Below, piece by piece: positions 48,529-54,912 of a stretch of DNA of 54,912 nt (position 1 is the stretch's first letter; the number at the start of each line of letters is the position of its first letter). A program made the translations under genes and the position numbers. Source of the stretch: Proteobacteria bacterium UBA3413 (lineage in GTDB: Bacteria; Pseudomonadota; Gammaproteobacteria; Magnimaribacterales; D2472); NCBI GenBank assembly GCA_002358345.1, contig DEOR01000044.1, positions 24,169 to 79,080 of the forward strand, given 5' to 3'. Under the pieces are notes generated by a model. The model saw only the letters and a program-made list of their open reading frames with translations, was not told the DNA's origin and did not search any database.

Positions 48529-49827
48529 TTGGAAAAAACCTTAGCTCCCGCCGATCTCAGAGCCATTATTGTATCGGTAGATCTTCTGAGATCATCGCCC
48601 AAAGAATCAAATAACTTTAACGCCAATGAATTTCTAGATTTAGCGCAATCAGCAGGATTGAAGGTTGAGGATCATATCTTTTCAAAGCAAAATTTTGTTT
48701 CTGCGAGCCATTTTATAACCAAAGGCAAGGTTGAGGAACTCAAGACTCTGGTAACAGAAAAAGATATCAAACTGGTCTTGCTAGATTGTGATCTCTCTCC
48801 CTCTCAAGAGCGAAATCTTGAGACTGTTCTGTGCGCAAGAGTGCTGGATAGAACTGGCTTGATTTTAGATATATTTGCCACTAGAGCGCAAAGCGATATA
48901 GGAAAACTGCAAGTTGAGCTTGCTCAATTGAGCTTTCTTTCTACTCGTCTGGTTCGTGGATGGAGTCATCTCGAGAGACAAAAAGGGGGGATTGGGTTAA
49001 GGGGTCCAGGAGAAACACAGCTTGAAACAGATAAACGGTTAGTAGCCAATAGAATCAAGCAGCTTAAAAAAAGACTCAAGACACAACATAATCAAAAAAA
49101 CTTAAACCGATACTCAAGAAAAAAAGGAGAAAATAAATTAGTAGCCCTAGTGGGCTATACCAATGCAGGAAAAACTTCGCTATTTAATACCTTAACCAAA
49201 GGCGGTCTATATGCAGCAGATAAACTCTTTGCAACGTTGGATACGACGACTCGCAAAGCAGACTTTAAGTCTAAAACTTTAAGCACCATGCTTTTCTCAG
49301 ATACCGTTGGTTTTATCTCAAACCTCCCAACAAAACTTGTTGAATCGTTCAAAGCGACCCTAGATGACTTGTCTTCTGCTGATCTTTTGCTTCATGTGAT
49401 TGATGCAGCAGATCCCGAGAGTGATTTTAAAATTCAGCAAGTAAATTTAATTTTACAAGACCTAGGGGTGGAGAAAATACCTCAAATTAGGGTACTCAAT
49501 AAAACTGATTTAATACCAGCAAATGCTATCCAACCAGCAAATGAACATCATCCAGAAATCAGAGTATCTGCTCAAACTGGCGATGGACTTGATAAACTTA
49601 AAGCTCAAATCTCTGAAATGCTTTTTGGAGAAATTGTGGCTGGCTGGATTTGCTTTTCGCCAACCCAATCCGCCATTCGATCTAAACTCTTTGATTCAGG
49701 CTGCATCATTGAAGAGAAGATGGATGAGCATGGCAGCTATCAATCATTTGTTGAGATCAGCCAAGGTATGTTAAAGCAATTTAAGGAACTGGACGGGGCC
49801 AAATCATTAAAGCCTATTCAGGTTTAA
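48529..49827 (+). CDS. hflX: Ribosome-associated GTPase HflX
   Basis: 432 residues. The N-terminal HflX domain ends with GGIGLRGPGETQLETDKR, followed by a coiled segment and a GTPase domain with G1 GYTNAGKTSLFN, G3 DTVGFI, G4 NKTD and G5 SAQTG. HflX splits stalled ribosomes. The start codon is TTG, giving MEKTLAPADLRAII; no ATG is available upstream in frame. It is not linked to hfq here, unlike in E. coli. Confidence 0.95.
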   Translation: MEKTLAPADLRAIIVSVDLLRSSPKESNNFNANEFLDLAQSAGLKVEDHIFSKQNFVSASHFITKGKVEELKTLVTEKDIKLVLLDCDLSPSQERNLETVLCARVLDRTGLILDIFATRAQSDIGKLQVELAQLSFLSTRLVRGWSHLERQKGGIGLRGPGETQLETDKRLVANRIKQLKKRLKTQHNQKNLNRYSRKKGENKLVALVGYTNAGKTSLFNTLTKGGLYAADKLFATLDTTTRKADFKSKTLSTMLFSDTVGFISNLPTKLVESFKATLDDLSSADLLLHVIDAADPESDFKIQQVNLILQDLGVEKIPQIRVLNKTDLIPANAIQPANEHHPEIRVSAQTGDGLDKLKAQISEMLFGEIVAGWICFSPTQSAIRSKLFDSGCIIEEKMDEHGSYQSFVEISQGMLKQFKELDGAKSLKPIQV

Positions 49828-49836
49828 AACAGCTAA

Positions 49837-51426
49837 ATGACTAAAAAAAATCTTGATGCATTAATTATCGGTGGCGGTCATAACGGCCTAGTATGCGCAT
49901 ACTATTTAGCCAAAGCTGGTCTTCAAGTTTCTATTTATGAAAAAAGATCAATTGTTGGGGGTGCCGCAGTGACCGAAGAGTTTCACCCAGGATTTAAAAA
50001 CTCTGTGGCCAGCTATACAGTTAGCCTGTTAAACCCAGAGATTATCAAAGACATGAGTTTAAAAGACCGTGGCCTAAATATAGTTAAACGCCCTATCTCG
50101 AATTTCCTGCCTATCGACAATACAACTTATTTAAAATTAGGCGGAGGGTTAGAAAGAACCCAGGCAGAATTTAGAAAATTTTCTGCCAGAGATGCTGAAA
50201 GATTACCAAAATACTACCAAAGAATTGAGGCGGTTGCAGATGTCCTCAGGGCCCTCTCAGTAAAGACTCCTCCAAACCCAAAACAAGGAATTAAAGGCGC
50301 TCTAAATGCGGCACTTCAACTCTGGCCAATTGCCACCAAAGGCAATCAGGTACACAGAGATATCTATGATTTATTTACTAAAAGTGCCCGCTCATTTTTA
50401 GACTCTTGGTTTGAAAATGATCATGTAAAAGCTGCTTTTGGATTTGATGCAATTGTAGGTAATTTTGCTAGCCCTGATACGCCAGGCTCAGCATATGTCT
50501 TATTGCACCATGTCTTTGGTGAGATTGATGGTGAGAAAGGTGCATGGGGTCATGCTATAGGCGGCATGGGCTCTATTACCCAAGCAATGAAACATGCCTG
50601 TGAAGAGCTAGGAGTAAATATTCACACTGATGCAGCAGTCGAGCAGGTCACTGTGGTCAATGGTGTAGCAACGGGCATAAAACTAGCAACAGGTGAAATG
50701 GTTGAAGCAGATAAAATTATTTCTAACCTTAATCCTAAACTTCTTTATCAAAAATTAATCTCTGCAAGTGATTTAGATTCTGAGTTTAATAGAAGTATGG
50801 ATGGTTATAAGTGTGGCTCTGGAACCTTTAGAATGAATGTTGCGCTCTCAGAATTACCAGACTTCACGGCATTACCTGGAAAAGAAGTTGCTGAACATCA
50901 CCAAAGCGGCATAGTCATTGCCCCTACTCTAGATTACATGGATAGAGCCTACATTGATGCTAAACAAGATGGTTGGTCTAAAAAACCTATAGTGGAAATG
51001 TTGATTCCTTCGACGCTTGATGAATCATTGGCACCAAAAGGTAAGCATGTTGCATCATTGTTTTGCCAGCAATTCTCTCCATCTCTGCAAGATGGAAAAT
51101 CTTGGCATGATTATCGCTTAGCAGCGGCAGATACAATCATTGAAACGGTAACTGAGCATGCCCCTAATTTTAGGAGCTCTATTTTAGGAGTAATGATTTT
51201 GTCTCCTCTAGATTTAGAGGAGAAATTTGGACTTATTGGCGGTGACATTATGCATGGCCAGATGACCTTGGATCAAATGTGGGCTGCCAGACCATTACTA
51301 AACTATGGAGATTATCGCGGCCCGTTAAAATCACTCTACATGTGTGGCTCTGGAACACATCCTGGTGGAGGAGTTACAGGGCAGCCTGGTCGAAATGCTG
51401 CCAGAGAGATTTTAAAAGACTCCTGA
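49837..51426 (+). CDS. PYROXD2-like FAD-dependent oxidoreductase
   Basis: 529 residues. The FAD dinucleotide motif is IIGGGHNGLVCAYYLAKAG (10-28), followed by VGGAAVTEE. The C-terminal part has the second FAD segment LYMCGSGTHPGGGVTGQPGR. The sequence pattern (SYTVSLLNPEII, HVFGEIDGEKGAWGHAIGGM) fits the PYROXD2 group rather than carotenoid desaturases proper. Starts 9 bases after hflX. Substrate unknown. Confidence 0.85.
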   Translation: MTKKNLDALIIGGGHNGLVCAYYLAKAGLQVSIYEKRSIVGGAAVTEEFHPGFKNSVASYTVSLLNPEIIKDMSLKDRGLNIVKRPISNFLPIDNTTYLKLGGGLERTQAEFRKFSARDAERLPKYYQRIEAVADVLRALSVKTPPNPKQGIKGALNAALQLWPIATKGNQVHRDIYDLFTKSARSFLDSWFENDHVKAAFGFDAIVGNFASPDTPGSAYVLLHHVFGEIDGEKGAWGHAIGGMGSITQAMKHACEELGVNIHTDAAVEQVTVVNGVATGIKLATGEMVEADKIISNLNPKLLYQKLISASDLDSEFNRSMDGYKCGSGTFRMNVALSELPDFTALPGKEVAEHHQSGIVIAPTLDYMDRAYIDAKQDGWSKKPIVEMLIPSTLDESLAPKGKHVASLFCQQFSPSLQDGKSWHDYRLAAADTIIETVTEHAPNFRSSILGVMILSPLDLEEKFGLIGGDIMHGQMTLDQMWAARPLLNYGDYRGPLKSLYMCGSGTHPGGGVTGQPGRNAAREILKDS

Positions 51427-51428
51427 TT

Positions 51429-52766
51429 TTAAGCTTTCATAGACTCGAGTGAGGCAAAATAACTCTTGGCCTTAGCAATCACTTTTGGTGCAAGCCAGAC
51501 TGATGAAACTAGAGTTGGAATAGCCATCATCGCAAAACCAATGTCGATAATATTCATTGCCAGCTCAATCGGAACCACTGCAAAGACAACCACAAAGATA
51601 ATAATCACCCATTGATAAATCTTGATCCCCTTCTCTCCAAATAAAAATCTAGAGCAGGCCGAGCCATAGAAGGAATATGTAAAAATAGTGCTCGCACCAA
51701 AACAAACAACGCAAATAAATAGGACAGCATAACCAATAGGCCCTAAGAGCATGCTGAAAGCTTCGGCCGTCAAAGTGACGCCATTTGAATCAGAAGTCAG
51801 CCAAACACCTGAGATGATAATCAACAATGCAGTGGATGTGCAAATGATCAAGGTATCAAAAATTGGTCCAAGCATTGCGACTAATCCCTGTTTTACTGGA
51901 TCCGAAGTTTTTGCAGCGCCGTGCACCAGAGTCTCGGTTCCAATGCCTGCCTCATTACTATGCGCTCCTCTACGAATACCCATAATAATCACGGCTATTA
52001 CGCTGCCGCCCGCAACAGCAGAGCCAGTAAAAGCATCTGCAAAAATAGTTTTAAATGCCGGAATAATTTGATCAAAATTCATGATTAGCGCTATCACAAT
52101 CGATCCAAAATACAAAAAACTCATTGATGGGACAAGCCACTGAGAGACTTTGGCAATTCGAACCAATCCTCCAAGAATAATGACGCCTGTGACTGCAGCC
52201 AAAACTAATCCGGCAATTAGATTAAAGCCCTCAAATTGAAACATGGGTAAATCTCCAACAATTTGAACCAATTGGTTGCTTTGAAATCCTGGAAGCGCAC
52301 CAATTAATCCAGCAGCTGCAAAAAAATATGCCAAGGGCATCATCGATGCAGGCAAAGCATTTTTAATAACATACATTGGGCCGCTGAAGACATTCCCGTG
52401 CTCATCAACATCTCTGTACATGACCGCTAGAGTGCAGGTAAAAAATTTAGTTGCAATGCCAACAATGGCCGTAAGCCACATCCAAAAAATTGCTCCAGGC
52501 CCAGCTAACTGAATAGCAATAGCAACCCCTGCAATATTTCCTAAGCCGATGGTTCCAGAAAGAGCAGTTGTTAATGCTTGAAAATGAGTGACCTCTCCAA
52601 CATCCTCTTCCTTCGAGTACTTTCCTCTTAGAAGATCAAAGGCATGAAGCACGTACTTGAAAGGCGCGAGTTTTGAATAGATTAAAAAGAAAATTCCAGC
52701 GCCAACTAGAATGGGGACATTCCAAGTCCAGACAAAGTTCGCAAGCCAACTAATAAAATTTTGCAT
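51429..52766 (-). CDS. Alanine/glycine:cation symporter (AGCS family)
   Basis: 445 residues with about ten to eleven membrane helices. Family features are LSGTIGLGNIAGVAIAIQLAGPGA near the N-terminus, the YRDVDEHGNVFSGPMYVI loop, and GIRRGAHSNEAGIGTETLVHGAA. Such carriers import alanine or glycine with sodium or protons across the inner membrane. Converges with the PYROXD2-like gene with a 2-base gap. Confidence 0.95.
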   Translation of the reverse strand: MQNFISWLANFVWTWNVPILVGAGIFFLIYSKLAPFKYVLHAFDLLRGKYSKEEDVGEVTHFQALTTALSGTIGLGNIAGVAIAIQLAGPGAIFWMWLTAIVGIATKFFTCTLAVMYRDVDEHGNVFSGPMYVIKNALPASMMPLAYFFAAAGLIGALPGFQSNQLVQIVGDLPMFQFEGFNLIAGLVLAAVTGVIILGGLVRIAKVSQWLVPSMSFLYFGSIVIALIMNFDQIIPAFKTIFADAFTGSAVAGGSVIAVIIMGIRRGAHSNEAGIGTETLVHGAAKTSDPVKQGLVAMLGPIFDTLIICTSTALLIIISGVWLTSDSNGVTLTAEAFSMLLGPIGYAVLFICVVCFGASTIFTYSFYGSACSRFLFGEKGIKIYQWVIIIFVVVFAVVPIELAMNIIDIGFAMMAIPTLVSSVWLAPKVIAKAKSYFASLESMKA

Positions 52767-52805
52767 TACACCAACTCAATAAAAAATAGGATTTATATTG
52801 TAGGG

Positions 52806-54116
52806 CTATCCGAAGTGTTCTGCATGAAAATCTTGAATATCTGGATCTACTAGAGCATCTCTAATCTTTAATTCTTGATAGAGATTCAATGATTCCAACG
52901 TTTTACATCGACTCAGGGCAACATAAGCTTGACCGGTAGCAAACGCGCCTTCTCCAAGATCTACAGAGCAGCTCTCTAAAGTTAAGCCTTGGGCTTTGTG
53001 GATTGTCACAGCCCATCCTAGTTTTAAAGGGAATTGCTTGAAGGAAGATACTATTTCCTCTTCCATCTCATCATTAAATTCATCATAAACATACTTCACT
53101 TTATTCCACTCTTCTCTTTTCACTTTGAAAACTTCTTTTCCAACTTTAACTTTAATGACTTTCTTATTTTTATCCGAACAATCTATCACGAGACCAATGG
53201 TTCCATTGACCCAGCGACCATCAGGGTCATTTTTAATAAACATTACTTTTGCATCTTCTTTAATTCGTAACTCTCGTGGGGCAGGAAGATCATTTTCATT
53301 TAAATCTCCTTGCTCTCTTGATTTAGCTGCGGTTGCAGGACCTTCGATTAAATTTAACATCTCTTCATTGATCTGCTCTGCTCGATATTTCCTTGAGGTA
53401 ATAATGAGCGATGATTCTGTATCAAATTCTGGGTTGTAACACTGACTATTAATTCGGGCAATTGATTCCTCAAGATTCTTACCAAGACGAATATTGTTGA
53501 GTAAGTCATAAAATTCTTCGTCGTCTTGCTGTCTAAAAGAAAGAGTTAATTCAAAAAATGATGGGCTCTCAATCTCTTTGTAGCTGTGTGAACTAAAAAA
53601 ATAAACCGAGTCATACTTCTCAAAAATAGCAGTCTCCTCATGATCCTTGACCACTGGGGGCAGTTGGAATAAATCGCCGCATGCCAGAACATGGATGCCA
53701 CCAAAAGGTTTTGAAGAATTGCGGTGAATTTTTAAAGTCTCTGAGATGGCATCGAGCATAGGGGCGCGGACCATTGAAATTTCATCAATAATTAATAACT
53801 CAAGATTCTTTAAAAGCTTTTTAAACCTAGGATCTTTTGACTCTTGAATGACAGGAAACGTATCAAACCCTATTCTAAAAGCAGAATTAATAGTGCTGCC
53901 ACCAATATTCAAAGCTGCTACGCCAGTTGGAGCAACCACAATTTTTTTTAATAGGCATTCGTCTTTGACCCTCTCAATAAGAGTAGTTTTTCCCGTGCCG
54001 GCAGCACCCGTGAGGTATATAAAATGTTGAGAATTATCTTCATCCAGTAACTCTAAGATATCTTCTAGAGTGCTATCAAAGGCAGAGGCTGGATTATCTG
54101 ATTGTGATGAGGCCAT
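52806..54116 (-). CDS. PIF1/RecD-like DNA helicase
   Basis: 436 residues, superfamily 1B helicase. Walker A is GAAGTGKTTLIE (about 37-48), motif II LLIIDEISMV, motif III GDLFQLPPV, and the C-terminal KAQGLTLESCSVDLG with YVALSRCKTLESL. No additional N- or C-terminal domain is present, so this is a minimal PIF1-type protein. These helicases unwind DNA 5' to 3' and resolve G-quadruplexes. Divergent from the GNAT gene. Confidence 0.9.
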   Translation of the reverse strand: MASSQSDNPASAFDSTLEDILELLDEDNSQHFIYLTGAAGTGKTTLIERVKDECLLKKIVVAPTGVAALNIGGSTINSAFRIGFDTFPVIQESKDPRFKKLLKNLELLIIDEISMVRAPMLDAISETLKIHRNSSKPFGGIHVLACGDLFQLPPVVKDHEETAIFEKYDSVYFFSSHSYKEIESPSFFELTLSFRQQDDEEFYDLLNNIRLGKNLEESIARINSQCYNPEFDTESSLIITSRKYRAEQINEEMLNLIEGPATAAKSREQGDLNENDLPAPRELRIKEDAKVMFIKNDPDGRWVNGTIGLVIDCSDKNKKVIKVKVGKEVFKVKREEWNKVKYVYDEFNDEMEEEIVSSFKQFPLKLGWAVTIHKAQGLTLESCSVDLGEGAFATGQAYVALSRCKTLESLNLYQELKIRDALVDPDIQDFHAEHFG

Positions 54117-54195
54117 TGATATAGAATATGGAAGAAATGTATGGTGAAATTTTACCAGTTACTATATAAATCATGGGAAATAAAATAAAGAAAGT

Positions 54196-54729
54196 ATGAA
54201 AGATTTTCGAGATAGACTCGCCACTGTTGAAGACATACCGACTATCAAGGAATTAATGCAACTGTTTATTACGCAACTCTTAGGGCCCTTGCTCACCCCT
54301 GAACAATTAGAGGCTTCGTTTGACAGCATGGGCTTGGATGACCAGCTGATTAAAGATGGAACTTACTTCATGATTTTTAGTGGTGAGAGTTTTGTTGGTT
54401 GAGGTGGTTGGAGTAATAGAGAGACGCTCTTTGGAGGCAACCATACGCCCAATAGAGATAATAATTTTTTAGATCCTCAAAAGGATCGCGCCAGAATACG
54501 CGCCATGTACACTCACCCAGATTGGGTAAGACAGGGTATAGGATCTATGGTCATGAACTTAGGTGAAGGCGCAGCAAAAAAACTTGGCTTCAAACAATGC
54601 GAACTCATGGCGACTCAATCCGGAAAACTGCTGTATGAAACTCAAGGCTATGAAGCCCTAGAAGACATTCTCTATCAAACAGCAGCTGGTCAAACAGTGC
54701 CTATGATTAAGATGAAAAAGAAGATTTAA
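54196..54729 (+). CDS. GNAT acetyltransferase with in-frame TGA at codon 69
   Basis: Codons 1-68 (ending ESFVG), an in-frame TGA at 54400-54402, then 108 more codons in the same frame (GGWSNRETLFGG onward, THPDWVRQGIGSM acetyl-CoA loop, LYETQGYEAL) to a TAA at 54727. Together they make one normal 177-residue GNAT protein, in which related proteins carry Cys at the TGA position ('VxCGGW'). The downstream half shows no decay. So either the TGA is read (selenocysteine) or a recent nonsense mutation split the gene. Confidence 0.75.
54405..54443 (+). promoter_or_regulatory. Stem-loop right after the TGA (SECIS-like candidate)
   Basis: TGGTTG (54405-54410) pairs with CAACCA (54438-54443), and AGAG (54418-54421) pairs with CTCT (54427-54430) around the loop AGACG. 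The apical loop lies about 20-24 bases after the TGA, within the range for bacterial SECIS elements, with a G near the loop start. The inner stem is short, and the structure is not proof of selenocysteine insertion. Confidence 0.35.
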
Positions 54730-54892
54730 CTAGTGTTATAAATTATTACTTGGTAGCTTTTTTTTTCACAATCTCTGCTTTAATCAGCCGAAACAAACTG
54801 AATGGGTGGTAATCATGCTCAACTATTTAAATTGATAAAGTATTAAAGATATCCTGGGTTAGAAACCTTAATTAAATATGCTTGTTAGGTAC

Positions 54893-54912
54893 TGGCGGAG
54901 AGTGAGGGATTC
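54893..54912 (-). tRNA. 3' end of a tRNA, probably tRNA-Ser (partial)
   Basis: The minus strand here reads GAATCCCTCACTCTCCGCCA, the end of a T loop, T-stem strand, 7-base acceptor strand ACTCTCC, discriminator G and encoded CCA. The discriminator G and this acceptor sequence are typical of tRNA-Ser. The rest lies beyond the window. Between the GNAT gene and this tRNA (54730-54892) no gene is visible. Confidence 0.75.

Noticed and set aside
54730..54780. T-run at 54759-54767 as a terminator of the GNAT gene
   Set aside because: No convincing GC-rich stem precedes the T-run.
1..54912. CRISPR arrays, insertion sequences, prophage, rRNA
   Set aside because: No regularly spaced short direct repeats, no transposase or phage-type genes, and no rRNA-like sequence were seen. 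The only clear direct repeats are inside smc.

Overview
The window looks like chromosome of a low-GC, tightly packed, probably marine gammaproteobacterium. The smc-zipA-ligA order and a full System I cytochrome c maturation (ccm) operon are gammaproteobacterial traits. Most genes overlap or are separated by a few bases. The exact clade (SAR86-like or a relative) is a guess.

Layout. 0-3.4 kb: a partial lipoprotein gene and a PreP-like M16 metalloprotease. 3.4-17.9 kb, all on the minus strand: a SAM-II-type riboswitch, metY, a glycosyltransferase-like gene, ccmABCDEFGH plus a ccmI-like gene, smc, zipA, ligA and an SLT lipoprotein. 18.0-20.5 kb: a cupin gene, thrS and tRNA-Arg(CCU). 20.6-23.37 kb: a GC-richer foreign patch (Crp/Fnr regulator, SDR, DUF2141, VTT membrane protein, and the 5' end of a methyltransferase-like gene) that runs in frame into a native DUF6134-like gene. 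24.1 kb: a 22-codon fragment resembling the C-terminus of GMP synthetase (guaA).

24.2-45.7 kb is a single-strand catabolic block of 24 genes that matches the actinobacterial steroid pathway. Rings A/B: HsaC dioxygenase, HsaD hydrolase, and HsaE/F/G for the dienoate fragment. Rings C/D (HIP): FadD3, two acyl-CoA dehydrogenases, IpdF, IpdC, EchA20, IpdA/IpdB and FadA6. Also present are a P450, an extra crotonase, an SDR, an EthD-like protein, a luciferase-like flavoprotein and two Lrp/AsnC regulators. The 3-ketosteroid 9-alpha-hydroxylase (KshA-like) appears split in two: one short protein has an intact Rieske domain, and the next gene has the complete mononuclear-iron domain with the cluster-binding part of its own Rieske domain deleted. 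KstD, HsaA/HsaB, the Ksh reductase and side-chain genes are not in the window.

45.9-54.9 kb is mostly housekeeping: MBL hydrolase, TM2 protein, SDR, thioesterase, DUF1330, HflX, a PYROXD2-like oxidoreductase, an AGCS symporter, a PIF1/RecD-like helicase, a GNAT gene interrupted by an in-frame TGA (selenocysteine candidate or nonsense mutation), and the 3' end of a tRNA-Ser.

The best candidates for something undescribed are the split Rieske oxygenase, an SMC protein with tandemly repeated arms and no visible hinge, and the TGA-containing acetyltransferase.
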